Of a stretch of 64,000 bases of DNA, positions 8,373 to 16,576 are shown in pieces. Source of the DNA: Hyphomicrobiales bacterium (lineage in GTDB: Bacteria > Pseudomonadota > Alphaproteobacteria > Rhizobiales > Devosiaceae); the NCBI GenBank assembly GCA_900470445.1, contig UCAU01000006.1, forward strand, positions 93,224 through 157,223. Direction: 5' to 3'. The position numbers and the translations under genes were made by a program. Below the pieces are notes generated by a model. It was not told where the DNA came from. It made no database searches and worked only from the letters and a program-made list of their open reading frames with translations. Each line of letters begins with the position of its first letter. Position 1 is the first letter of the stretch.

Positions 8373-9680
8373 TTAGGCCGGGTAGGGCAGGCCGTAGCGG
8401 TCGCGGATAGTCTTGCCCTCATAGCTGCGAGGATAAACGCCGCGGTCCTGCAGGATCGGTATGACCTTTTCCACGAATTCGGCAATGTCGTCCGGCGCGC
8501 GGGGCGGCTGCAGGGTGTAGCCGTCCACCGTGCCGTCGGCCCAGAAATCGATGATCGCGTCGGCCACTTCCTCGGGCGTGCCCAGCAGCAGGCGATGGTG
8601 TCCCTCCGAGCGCCGCACGGCCTGGCGGGCGGTGAGCTTTTCGTGGGTAAGCAATTCCGACAGACCCAGACCCATGCCGACTGCCATCAGGCGGTTCTGG
8701 TCGGGGATGAAATTTGCCCCATCAAGCACCGCATCGGGATCGAAATCGGCCGGATCGATGCCGTTCTCCTTGGCGAAGCGGGCCAGCAGCCCGTCCTCGG
8801 AGCCGGCGCCGCTAAACAATTCGTGTTTGCGCAAGGCCTCCTCGCGCGTCTCGCCCAGGATAACGACGAGCCCAGGCACGATGCGGATGCCGGCGGGGTC
8901 GCGACCTAAAGCGATCGCCCGGTCCTTCACCTTCTTGCCGAAGGCACGTCCGGCTGGACGCGACAGGATGTTGCAATAGATGATCTCGCCGTGCCGGGCC
9001 GCCAGGTCGATGCCGCCCTCGGAGGCGCCGGCCTGGGCGATTACCGGATGGCCCTGCGGCCCGCGCGGCACATTGAGCGGGCCCTTGATGGTGAAATACT
9101 CGCCCTCATGATCGATGGTATGGGCGCTCGACGCATCCCAGAACCGTTCGGGCGGCACCTCGCCCTCGCGCGCCGGATCCCAACTGGCCCAGAGTTTTTT
9201 GGCCACGTCGAGGAATTCCGAAGCTCTGGCGTAGCGCGCGGCGCGCGGCGGCAGCGGTTCGCTGCCGAAATTGGCGGCGACGGCCGGATTGAACGAGGAG
9301 ACGATATTGATGATCAGTCGGCCGCCGGAAATGATGTCGGTCGACTGCGTCCGCCGCGCCAGATTGAACGGCGAATTGTAGCTCGACGACATAGTCACGA
9401 CGAAGCCGATATCGGGCACCTGCGCGGCCAGCGCCGTGCTCAGGATCAGCGGGTCGATAGTGTGGAAGGGCCGCCCGTTCGGATCGGTGGCGAGCGCCGG
9501 GTGATCGGAAAAGAATACCGCATCGAACACGCCCTGATGGGCGAGTTCGGTGAGCCGCCGGTAATAATCCGGGTCGTTGATGTCGTGCTTGGTGCCGGTC
9601 CGATATCTCCACGCATTGCCGAGATAGCCGGTAGTGTTGATGCCGACATTGAGATTGAGCCGGCGTGTCGTCGTGGTCAT
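8373..9680 (-). CDS. NtaA/SnaA/DszA-family flavin-dependent monooxygenase
   Basis: A 435-residue luciferase-like (LLM) enzyme of the NtaA/SnaA/DszA group. Typical segments are RRLNLNVGINTTGYLGNAWRY-like N-terminus, DAVFFSDHPA, TMSSSYNSPFNLARR, IINIVSSFNP and HPVIAQAGASEGG. The family uses reduced FMN supplied by a separate reductase to oxygenate compounds such as sulfones or aminopolycarboxylates; DszA itself converts a sulfone to a sulfinate. Its ATG overlaps the stop of the DszC-type gene upstream (4 bp). It is the last gene of the organosulfur operon, which also has two DszB-like genes. A DszA-like sulfone-cleaving role is inferred from this context. Confidence 0.9.
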   Translation of the reverse strand: MTTTTRRLNLNVGINTTGYLGNAWRYRTGTKHDINDPDYYRRLTELAHQGVFDAVFFSDHPALATDPNGRPFHTIDPLILSTALAAQVPDIGFVVTMSSSYNSPFNLARRTQSTDIISGGRLIINIVSSFNPAVAANFGSEPLPPRAARYARASEFLDVAKKLWASWDPAREGEVPPERFWDASSAHTIDHEGEYFTIKGPLNVPRGPQGHPVIAQAGASEGGIDLAARHGEIIYCNILSRPAGRAFGKKVKDRAIALGRDPAGIRIVPGLVVILGETREEALRKHELFSGAGSEDGLLARFAKENGIDPADFDPDAVLDGANFIPDQNRLMAVGMGLGLSELLTHEKLTARQAVRRSEGHHRLLLGTPEEVADAIIDFWADGTVDGYTLQPPRAPDDIAEFVEKVIPILQDRGVYPRSYEGKTIRDRYGLPYPA

Positions 9681-10930
9681 GCGATTGCTTTCGCTTGCTG
9701 CGTGGTATCGGCCACGCCGATGCCGCCATGCGGCGCGGGCGTGGTGCCATTGACGGCGAAGTCGCCGACAACGCGATCGTGGTAGATGCGGGGATTGTGC
9801 GAGGCGATGGTGCGTGCATTGCGCCAGTGCCGATCCAGCCCATGGCTGCGCTTGGCAGCCGAGGCGCCCAATGCGTCGAACAGGATGGTGCTGGCGTCGA
9901 GAATGAGGCTGGTGACCACCGTCACCGATTGGCTGACCTCGAGATCGGCATTGCGGTCGGCCTCGGCTTTCGCCTCGGCGTCGCCGGACTGATGGGCCTG
10001 ATAGGAGCGCTGCAGCGCATCGGCCGCCTTAAGGGTAATGGCGCCAGCGGCATAGGCCTCACCGCGCACCTTGCCGACCACTTGCAGCACCTGCGGGTCC
10101 TGGGCTGTCCGTGCAGCATTACCCCGGCCATAGACGCGCTTGCGTTCAGCCACGTGACGCGACAGGTCGCCCGCCGCTGCCCGGCCAATTCCGGCCAGGC
10201 TCGCCAGATGCACGAGTTGGAAGAAGCCGCCGGAATAGGGAAAGCGCAGGGCGGTGGGTTTCAACAGGTCATCGCTGATGGCCACGTCCTTGAACCGGGC
10301 CGTGCCGCTGGCGCTGAGCGCCTGCCCGAACCCATCCCAGTCATCGAGGATTTCGACGCCCTCAGCACCGGTCGGCACCAGCGCGCCGATAGGATTGCCC
10401 TCGCCATCGGCCGCGCCCAGCGTGATCCAGTCGGCATAGAGCGAGCCGGTTGTGTAATATTTCTCGCCATTGAGCAGCCAGCCGTCGCCGTGGCGCACCA
10501 GCCGCGTCGACCACGTGCCGATCTTGCCTTCGCCAAGCTCGGAAAAGCCGCTGCCGATAATCTCGCGGTTGCCCAGATGCTTGAGCCAGGCATCGCGCCA
10601 CGGGCTGGCGGGAGCGTTCAGCACATCCTCGGTGAAGCCGAGATGGCTGCGAAAGGCATTGGTGATGTTGGGGTCGGCTTCGGAAAGCTCGATCAGCAGG
10701 CCAAATAGTTCCGGTAGCGTGAAACCCAGGCCGCCATGCTCCACGGGCAGGCGGAGCGTTGAAAATCCGGCATCACGCAGCCAGCCGATCTCCTCGCGCG
10801 GCAGGATGCGTTCGACATCGCGCGTCACCGCCCGCTCGCGAATACGCGCGAAGATCGGGCGGAATGGCGCGGCGAGGGTTTCGAAGCGGTCGGATGGGCC
10901 GGCGCCCCAGGCTTGGCTGATATTGGTCAT
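9677..10930 (-). CDS. DszC/SfnB-type acyl-CoA dehydrogenase-family monooxygenase
   Basis: A 417-residue flavoprotein with the acyl-CoA dehydrogenase fold. It has a helical N-terminal domain (RLPVEHGGLGFTLPELFGLL), a middle beta domain (GSGFSELGEG; LNGEKYYTTGSLYADW) and a C-terminal helical domain. The end LDRHWRNARTIASHNPRIYH is the signature of the DszC/SfnB/XiaF branch, which lacks the acyl-CoA dehydrogenase catalytic base and works as an FMNH2-dependent monooxygenase. DszC oxidises thioether sulfur; SfnB-type proteins act in sulfone/sulfonate sulfur use. It is translationally coupled to the DszA-like gene. Confidence 0.88.
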   Translation of the reverse strand: MTNISQAWGAGPSDRFETLAAPFRPIFARIRERAVTRDVERILPREEIGWLRDAGFSTLRLPVEHGGLGFTLPELFGLLIELSEADPNITNAFRSHLGFTEDVLNAPASPWRDAWLKHLGNREIIGSGFSELGEGKIGTWSTRLVRHGDGWLLNGEKYYTTGSLYADWITLGAADGEGNPIGALVPTGAEGVEILDDWDGFGQALSASGTARFKDVAISDDLLKPTALRFPYSGGFFQLVHLASLAGIGRAAAGDLSRHVAERKRVYGRGNAARTAQDPQVLQVVGKVRGEAYAAGAITLKAADALQRSYQAHQSGDAEAKAEADRNADLEVSQSVTVVTSLILDASTILFDALGASAAKRSHGLDRHWRNARTIASHNPRIYHDRVVGDFAVNGTTPAPHGGIGVADTTQQAKAIA

Positions 10931-11003
10931 GGCAATGATCCGGGATGCGCCGGCGGCAAGCCGCGCGGCTGGTAAACAATGTCAGGCTTTGCGCGACGCG
11001 CGA

Positions 11004-11040
11004 GGAAGAATTCCTTTGCGCTGGGCAAAGGAATTCTTCC
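11004..11040. repeat. 15-bp-stem palindromic repeat, copy 1
   Basis: Arms GGAAGAATTCCTTTG (11004-11018) and CAAAGGAATTCTTCC (11026-11040) pair perfectly around the 7-nt loop CGCTGGG. It lies 8 nt after the stop codon of the binding-protein gene at 11049-11051 and before the DszC-type gene. No T-tract follows on the minus strand. It is nearly identical to the repeat at 12693-12730. Probably an operon-internal RNA hairpin that protects or punctuates the transcript, or a REP-like element. Confidence 0.8.
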
Positions 11041-11048
11041 CGCCTGAG

Positions 11049-12647
11049 TCAGGCGGTGAAGTGAGCGTAGGCCAGGCTCCCAGCGATGCCTTCGGCACCA
11101 GTCGTATGGTCGGCGATGCGCTTGTCGTAGAGCGTGAGGTCGGGGGAGCTGACGACGTTGATATCGGGCAGGTCTTCGATGATCTGCGCCTGGAAATCGG
11201 CGAATTGCTGGAAGCGGGTGGCCGGATCGGTTTCGATGGCGGCGGCTTCGAGCAGGGCATCGGCGGCGGGGCTATTGTAGCCGGAGCCGTTGGTGAAGGG
11301 GATGCCGGGCTTGAAGTTCTTGCTCCAATAGAGGCGCTGCACCCCCACTGTCGGATCGAACAGATTGCTCATGCCGTGATAGGTGAAGTCGAAATCGCGA
11401 TCGGTATAGACGCGCTTGATATAGGTGGCGAAATCCTGCGAGCGCAGCGAGACTTCGATGCCAACCTTGGCCAGGGCCTGCTTGATATATTCGCCGCCGC
11501 GCTTGTAGAGGTCCTGCCCGCCGAGGGGATCGAGCGTGATGCGCTGGCGAATGCCGTCGGTGCCGCGCGGGAAGCCGGCCGCGTCGAGCAGACTCTCGGC
11601 CCTGGCCGTGTCGAGGGCATAGGTCTTGAGGTTGGGGACGAAATATTTGGCCAGCGAGGGAACGATGGGCCCCTCGATCACCGAGCCATAGCCGAAATTG
11701 ACGGTCTGGTGGATGACCGATTTGTCGATGGTATGGGCGAAGGCCTGGCGAACGCGCACATCCTTGAAGAAGGGGTGTTCGAAGTTGAATTCGATGCGCG
11801 AGAGATTGTTCTTGTAGCCATAGCCGCGCCGCTCGATGGCGATATTGGGCAGGGTTTCGAAGCGGGCCAGATCGCTGAGCGGAATGGGTGTGCTGGCGCC
11901 GATATGGACCTCGCCGGTTTCCAAGGCAATGGCGCGAGCGGCCGGGTCAGTGATGAAGCGGATGATCAGGCGATCGAGATAGGGCCTTGGCGCGTCCCAA
12001 TAATTTTCGTTGCGGACGAACTCGACATGGCTGCCGCGCACCCATTCCTTGAAGATAAAGGGGCCGGTGCCGACCGGGGCATTGTTATGCGGATTTTCGT
12101 CGACTTTGGTGCCTTCGTAGAGGTGACGTGGCACGATGGGGGTTTCCGACGAACCCAGAGCGGTCAGCAGGTAAGGGGCCGGCTTGGCGAGCTTGAGGAT
12201 GACGGTCAGATCGTCGGGAGTCTGGATATCGGAGACGGCGGCGAAGGTGACGCGGCCGCGCGGGTGACCTTCCTTGATCGCGGCGAGTGAGAAGGCAACG
12301 TCGGCGGCGGTGAAGGGCTGGCCGTCATGCCATTTGACATTAGGACGCAGGCCGAATGTGTAGGTCAGCCCGTCGGGCGCGACATCCCAGCTCGTGGCCA
12401 GCAGCGGCAATGGGTTGAGATCGAAATCATAGGTCAGCAGGCCTTCGCTGTGCTTGCCGGTGAAATCGGTGACGCCGGTATGCACGATGCCGGTGAGGGT
12501 CGGCGGCTCGCTGCCGGATAGCAGCACGAGCGTGCCGCCATGCTGGGGCGATTGGGCGAGGGTGGGGCCGGCCAGCAGGCTGGCGCCGAGGGCGGCTGCG
12601 GATAGGCCGAGGAAATGGCGCCGGCTGGGTGTCCAGAGCGAGGACAT
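11049..12647 (-). CDS. Peptide-type (family 5) ABC transporter substrate-binding protein
   Basis: A 532-residue DppA/OppA-class receptor with a twin-arginine-like leader (PSRRHFLGLSAAALGASLLAGPTLA). Core family motifs are LLTYDFDLNPLPLLATSWDV, PNVKWHDGQPFTAADVAFSL, GTGPFIFKEW and VRQAFAHTIDK. The ATG at 12647 is preferred because CGGAGA lies upstream and the signal peptide starts there; the longer upstream frame overlaps a repeat and the rhodanese gene. It has no permease in its own operon. The likely partner is the divergent DppBC-DF transporter at 19.2-22.9 kb. The binding protein at 26688-28304 is its close paralogue. Confidence 0.92.
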   Translation of the reverse strand: MSSLWTPSRRHFLGLSAAALGASLLAGPTLAQSPQHGGTLVLLSGSEPPTLTGIVHTGVTDFTGKHSEGLLTYDFDLNPLPLLATSWDVAPDGLTYTFGLRPNVKWHDGQPFTAADVAFSLAAIKEGHPRGRVTFAAVSDIQTPDDLTVILKLAKPAPYLLTALGSSETPIVPRHLYEGTKVDENPHNNAPVGTGPFIFKEWVRGSHVEFVRNENYWDAPRPYLDRLIIRFITDPAARAIALETGEVHIGASTPIPLSDLARFETLPNIAIERRGYGYKNNLSRIEFNFEHPFFKDVRVRQAFAHTIDKSVIHQTVNFGYGSVIEGPIVPSLAKYFVPNLKTYALDTARAESLLDAAGFPRGTDGIRQRITLDPLGGQDLYKRGGEYIKQALAKVGIEVSLRSQDFATYIKRVYTDRDFDFTYHGMSNLFDPTVGVQRLYWSKNFKPGIPFTNGSGYNSPAADALLEAAAIETDPATRFQQFADFQAQIIEDLPDINVVSSPDLTLYDKRIADHTTGAEGIAGSLAYAHFTA

Positions 12648-12692
12648 GGGGAAATCTCCGGGAGGGACGTAAGGGTAGCGGCCGACGCGCGA

Positions 12693-12730
12693 GGAAGAAT
12701 TGCTTTGCGGTTGGGCAAAGCAATTCTTCC
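12693..12730. repeat. 15-bp-stem palindromic repeat, copy 2
   Basis: Arms GGAAGAATTGCTTTG (12693-12707) and CAAAGCAATTCTTCC (12716-12730) pair perfectly around an 8-nt loop CGGTTGGG. It lies 8 nt after the rhodanese stop codon (12739-12741), the same spacing as copy 1. Compared with copy 1, one base in each arm is changed (C to G, and G to C opposite), which keeps the stem intact. The flank GACGCGCGA before both copies is also shared. Confidence 0.8.
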
Positions 12731-12738
12731 TGCGGGGA

Positions 12739-13830
12739 TCAGGCGACAGCGCTGAGTTTGGCTTGTTCGAAATCGTGCAGCAGGATGGCGATTTCGTAGC
12801 CGCGGCGTTTGAGCCAATGGGCGACCGTCTTGGCGCGGACGCCGAGCAGGTCATCGACCAGGATGACGCGGGCGCCGCGCACGGCGATGGTGCGATAGGC
12901 GACGCCGAGCAATTGGCCGCCTTCGGAGGAAATCGAGCGCGGCAGATGGCCGGCAGCGAATTCCTCGGGGGTGCGGACATCGAGGAAGTAGGTGGTGCGG
13001 TTCTTGTCGCTCACCCAGGCGTCGGCATTGGCCTGATCGATATAGAGCAGGCTATCGTGCTTGGAGAGGGTTTCGATATGCTCGGCGGCGAATTGCTTGG
13101 CCGTGTCGCTCGCCTTGCCATAGGCGGCGGTTTTGCCGGTTTCGAGCTTGAGGCCCGCATTGGTCCAGCCCTTGGTGCCGTCATCGAGATAGGCGACGAA
13201 ATTGGGCACGCCGGCATCGATCAGCGTCTGGGCGCCGAGGATGGCGCGGGGCAGGCCGGCGCAGGAGACCAGAACTTTGGTGCTGGCCGAGGGGACCAGA
13301 TCCTTGAAGCGCAGGACCAGTTCGGCGCCGGGGACGCTGACGGCGCCGGGGACGTGCTCCCTGGTGTATTCGGGCAGCGTGCGGCTATCGAGCACGATTA
13401 CGTCTTCGCCCTTGTCGCGCAGGGCCTGGAGCTCGGTGGCGGTGACGGCCGGGGTGCCTTTTTCGTCGCGGACCTTGGTGACGAAGGGGACGCCGGGAAT
13501 GTCGAAAGTTGGCAGATTGTCGAGGCCACCTTCGATCCAGGCGGGAATGCCGCCCTCGAGGGCCTGGATATTGCTCCATCCGGCAGCGGCGAGGCGGGCG
13601 ACGGCGGCTTGGGCTGTGCCCTTGCCGTCATCGACCAGTACCGTGCGCACGACGCGGCGCGGGATGAAGCGGTCGATTTCGGCATCCAGCCGGTCGGCCG
13701 GTAGATTGGTGGCGAAAAGCGGCGAGGCGTAGCCGACATCGGCGGCGGGACGAATGTCGAGGACTGCCAATTCGGCGCCATCGCCGAGCCAGTCGATAAG
13801 GGTCTGCTTGCTGATCGTGCGATGGGTCAT
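12739..13830 (-). CDS. Triple rhodanese-domain protein (sulfurtransferase-like)
   Basis: A 363-residue protein with three rhodanese-like modules: about residues 1-110 (LAVLDIRPAADVGYASPLFA), 125-240 (VIVLDSRTLPEYTREHVPGA) and 265-360 (TYFLDVRTPEEFAAGHLPRS). Only the middle one has an active-site cysteine, in SCAGLPR. The corresponding loops of the first and third read VDDGKGTA and VDDLLGVRA and lack cysteine. Such proteins move sulfane sulfur to acceptors such as cyanide, thiols or sulfite. The start is the ATG at 13830 with AGGAG upstream. Its place in an organosulfur operon suggests handling of released sulfur. Confidence 0.88.
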   Translation of the reverse strand: MTHRTISKQTLIDWLGDGAELAVLDIRPAADVGYASPLFATNLPADRLDAEIDRFIPRRVVRTVLVDDGKGTAQAAVARLAAAGWSNIQALEGGIPAWIEGGLDNLPTFDIPGVPFVTKVRDEKGTPAVTATELQALRDKGEDVIVLDSRTLPEYTREHVPGAVSVPGAELVLRFKDLVPSASTKVLVSCAGLPRAILGAQTLIDAGVPNFVAYLDDGTKGWTNAGLKLETGKTAAYGKASDTAKQFAAEHIETLSKHDSLLYIDQANADAWVSDKNRTTYFLDVRTPEEFAAGHLPRSISSEGGQLLGVAYRTIAVRGARVILVDDLLGVRAKTVAHWLKRRGYEIAILLHDFEQAKLSAVA

Positions 13831-13988
13831 GCCGGAGCTCCTGTGGTCAAATGCTGCCTCGAGCATCCGGCTACTTGACGGAATTCAAAAGAATGATTTT
13901 CTGTCAGTCGCGGAAAGCAAGCCTTTCGGCGCAATGCGCATTTCGCCATAGACCTGGAAAGCACCGATCGATTGCGCTAGAGCTACGC

Positions 13989-14639
13989 TCAATACGCCGC
14001 GGTAAAACGCTGGCGGATGAAGGTGTTCTGCTCCAGCGCATCGAGCACGGCGATGGCGAAATCGGCTTCCGAAATCCGGCTCTCGCCGTCATCGTCGCGC
14101 AGCAATTGATCGCCGCCGAGCCGAAAGCGCCCGGTGCGCTCGCCAGGTTTGATGGTGAGCGGGGGCGACACATAGGTCCAGTCCAGGTCATGCTCGCCCC
14201 GCTTGAGGCTGTGCAGGATCTCGCGATTGCGCAAAGTATGCGCCTTGTGGCCGGCCGGGTAGAAATCGCTATCGACCACATCGACGCCCGGACTGGTCTC
14301 GAGGCTCCCCACGCCACCCACGATGATCAGTCGCTTGACGCCTGCCTGCTTGACGCCCGCGAACAGGCCGTCATGCGCCTTGCGGATCAACTCGGCCGCG
14401 TCTTCCGCAGAGTAGTTGCGCAGGCCCGGGCTATAGGCACTGATCACCGCGTCGTGGCCTGCGGCGATCTTTGCGACATCGTCGGCATTGGCGATATCGG
14501 CCGAAAGCGCCGTCAGGTTAGGCTCCGGCGCCAGCTTGGCCGAGCGGGTAACCGCGGTAACGCGATGGCTTCGCGACAACGCCTCCTTGCGGATATTGCT
14601 GCCGATATTGCCGGATGCGCCGAAGACGACGATGGACAT
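13989..14639 (-). CDS. NAD(P)-binding Rossmann oxidoreductase (atypical SDR)
   Basis: A 216-residue atypical short-chain dehydrogenase. The N-terminal nucleotide-binding motif is VVFGASGNIGSNIRKEAL (GxxGxxG), followed by ALSADIANADDVAKIAAGHDAVISAYSPG and LIIVGGVGSLE. There is no classical YxxxK pair that I can assign with confidence, as is common in this subgroup. It lies 32 nt after the NmrA-like gene in the same direction. The substrate is unknown. An isomerase/reductase role on a carbonyl or quinone made by the monooxygenases is possible but not shown. Confidence 0.82.
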   Translation of the reverse strand: MSIVVFGASGNIGSNIRKEALSRSHRVTAVTRSAKLAPEPNLTALSADIANADDVAKIAAGHDAVISAYSPGLRNYSAEDAAELIRKAHDGLFAGVKQAGVKRLIIVGGVGSLETSPGVDVVDSDFYPAGHKAHTLRNREILHSLKRGEHDLDWTYVSPPLTIKPGERTGRFRLGGDQLLRDDDGESRISEADFAIAVLDALEQNTFIRQRFTAAY

Positions 14640-14671
14640 GATGGGTCTTTCTCCAATTCGGCCGCGAAAGG

Positions 14672-15541
14672 CTAGCCTGCAAGCGCCGCCTCGGCGGCGA
14701 AATGTTCGGCGATGAAGGCTTTGACCGTGCGTGGCGCATGGCCGAGCAGTTCGGGCACTACGCGGGTGACTGTGGCCGCCCGGCCAGCGGCGATCAGCGT
14801 ACCGAACTGGGCAACGGCGCGATGCTCGAACCCATCACCCAGCAGCGGCGCGACGCTTCCCGAAGTCTCGGCAACTCCGATCGGCCGGTGCAGCACACGC
14901 GCCAGGATCCCGGCGATATCGCGGATCGAAACGGCTTCGCTGCCGGTGATGATCAGCGGCTTGTCCGCGACTCGTGGCGCCAGCAATTGATGCACGGCCA
15001 CATCGGCAATGTCGCGGGCGTCGATATAGGCAACGCGGGCTGTGCCATGTCGCGCATTGAGCACCTGGCCAGTCATGGCCTGCCTGATCGTGTTGAGGAG
15101 TGCGACCTGCATCCAGGCATTGGGACGGATGCAGACATGTTCGATATTGAGGCCGCGTAGATGCCATTCGACCGCCGCATGCGCGTCGCCCGAAATCGAG
15201 ACGCCGGGCGGATCGATGGTCCAGTCGGACCCCGAAATCTTGACGATGCGCGAGCCGCCCTCGATGGCGGCGGCGCCGGCCGCGGCGATCTGTTCCTCGA
15301 CTAGGCTCTCGCTGATCGGGGACAGCAGGAAAAGCTTGCGGGTGCCGGCCAGCGCTTTATGCAACGAATCCCGATCGGCGAAATCGCCTGGGGCAATCTC
15401 GACCCTGGCGCCGAACAAGGCCCGTGCCGTTTCGGGCCTCCGGGCGAAGACCCGGACGCGCTGGTTCTGTTCGAGCAACCTTGCGGTTACCAATTGGCCC
15501 AGCCGCCCGGTGGCCCCGGTCACCAGGATCGGGGCGCTCAT
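14672..15541 (-). CDS. NmrA-family NAD(P)-binding protein
   Basis: A 289-residue NmrA/TMR-like atypical SDR with the dinucleotide motif VTGATGRLGQLVTARLL at the N-terminus, RVRVFARRPETARALFG and GDFADRDSLHKALAGTRKLFLL. Many members are NAD(P)H-dependent quinone or azo reductases or redox sensors. The ATG overlaps the stop of the upstream desulfinase-like gene by 4 bp, so the two are probably co-translated. It might reduce an organic product left after desulfonation, or supply reducing power. No flavin reductase signature is visible. Confidence 0.84.
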   Translation of the reverse strand: MSAPILVTGATGRLGQLVTARLLEQNQRVRVFARRPETARALFGARVEIAPGDFADRDSLHKALAGTRKLFLLSPISESLVEEQIAAAGAAAIEGGSRIVKISGSDWTIDPPGVSISGDAHAAVEWHLRGLNIEHVCIRPNAWMQVALLNTIRQAMTGQVLNARHGTARVAYIDARDIADVAVHQLLAPRVADKPLIITGSEAVSIRDIAGILARVLHRPIGVAETSGSVAPLLGDGFEHRAVAQFGTLIAAGRAATVTRVVPELLGHAPRTVKAFIAEHFAAEAALAG

Positions 15542-16563
15542 GCCGCATTGCGGCGTGTAGCCGCCTCCAGGGGAGCCGGCGCGAACCAGCCTGCCACGTC
15601 GAAATCAGCCGGGATAAATCCCCATTCGAGCAGGAAGGTCTTGAAATGGGCGAAGGCCACTGCCTGCTCCTCATCCAAGGTCAGCGCAAGATGGCGATGC
15701 ACATCCGGCCCATTGGCGGCCCAGACGGCGTCCTCGCCGACACCGATCTCGTTGGCGATCAGTTGCACCGCGTCATGCGGATGGGCCTCGGCCCAGTCAG
15801 CGACGCGGCCGACAATGTCGACGAGATCAGCCACGAGGTCTGGGCGTTGCTCGAGAAAGAGCGCATCCACTGTCAGCGGACGCGGCGTGCCATTGTTGAC
15901 GCGAATGCGCGGATCGGGATGGAAGCCGAATTCGGATACGACGACTGCGCCAATCTGGTTGGCCAGCACCAGTCCCTCGGCGCCCTTGACGAAAAAGGCG
16001 TCGATCCGGCCGCTGGCCAAGGCTAGCAGCTCTTCGCCATAGGGATAGCGGCGTTTGAGACCGAGGAAGGCCGCATTGCCGGTCTCGATCAAACTGGCTT
16101 CCGGGCTGTCGAGATAGATCAGTTCCACATCGGTGTGAGACAGCCCCTCGAGCGAAAGCGCGGAGACAATGCCCTTGAGCGCGGTGGCGCGCTGGAAATC
16201 GATGCGCTCGCCCGGCTTGCGCGGCACGCCAATGCCGCGGCCCCTGAGGTCGCTGCCTTTGGCGATGCCGGAGCCGGGCAGGGCGATGATGGCCTGGAAT
16301 TCGTCGGTCGTGGTCACGCCGACGACCCGCGTCTGCCGCCCGCCCGAACGGGCCCAGAGCGGGGGAATATTGCCGCCCTGGCGGAACGAGAAATCCAGCG
16401 CGTGGGTAAAGTGGCTCTCCCGCACCGCCGGATCCTTGCTATCGCGGATCGAGCGCACGCCGACGCCTGCCTCCTTGAAGTGTTGTTCCACCCAGCCGAG
16501 CTGGTAGGCGATGGAGAGCGGGGTGGGCGCGGGGCAGCGGGTATACCAGACCGATTGGCTCAT
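15538..16563 (-). CDS. DszB-like sulfinate desulfinase, paralogue 1
   Basis: A 341-residue protein with the NMT1/SsuA-type two-lobed fold but no signal peptide (begins MSQSVWYTRCPAPTP), so it should be cytoplasmic. It keeps the residues known to be catalytic in DszB (2'-hydroxybiphenyl-2-sulfinate desulfinase: Cys27, His60, Arg70): here Cys10 in RCPAP, His51 in ESHFTH and Arg61 in FRQGGNIPPL. The His-Arg spacing of 10 is identical to DszB. The ATG at 16563 is chosen because GGAG lies 7-8 nt upstream and homology begins there. It likely releases sulfite from an organic sulfinate. A binding-protein role is the alternative but fits the missing leader poorly. Confidence 0.82.
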   Translation of the reverse strand: MSQSVWYTRCPAPTPLSIAYQLGWVEQHFKEAGVGVRSIRDSKDPAVRESHFTHALDFSFRQGGNIPPLWARSGGRQTRVVGVTTTDEFQAIIALPGSGIAKGSDLRGRGIGVPRKPGERIDFQRATALKGIVSALSLEGLSHTDVELIYLDSPEASLIETGNAAFLGLKRRYPYGEELLALASGRIDAFFVKGAEGLVLANQIGAVVVSEFGFHPDPRIRVNNGTPRPLTVDALFLEQRPDLVADLVDIVGRVADWAEAHPHDAVQLIANEIGVGEDAVWAANGPDVHRHLALTLDEEQAVAFAHFKTFLLEWGFIPADFDVAGWFAPAPLEAATRRNAA

Positions 16564-16576
16564 CAGAGGGCTCCGA

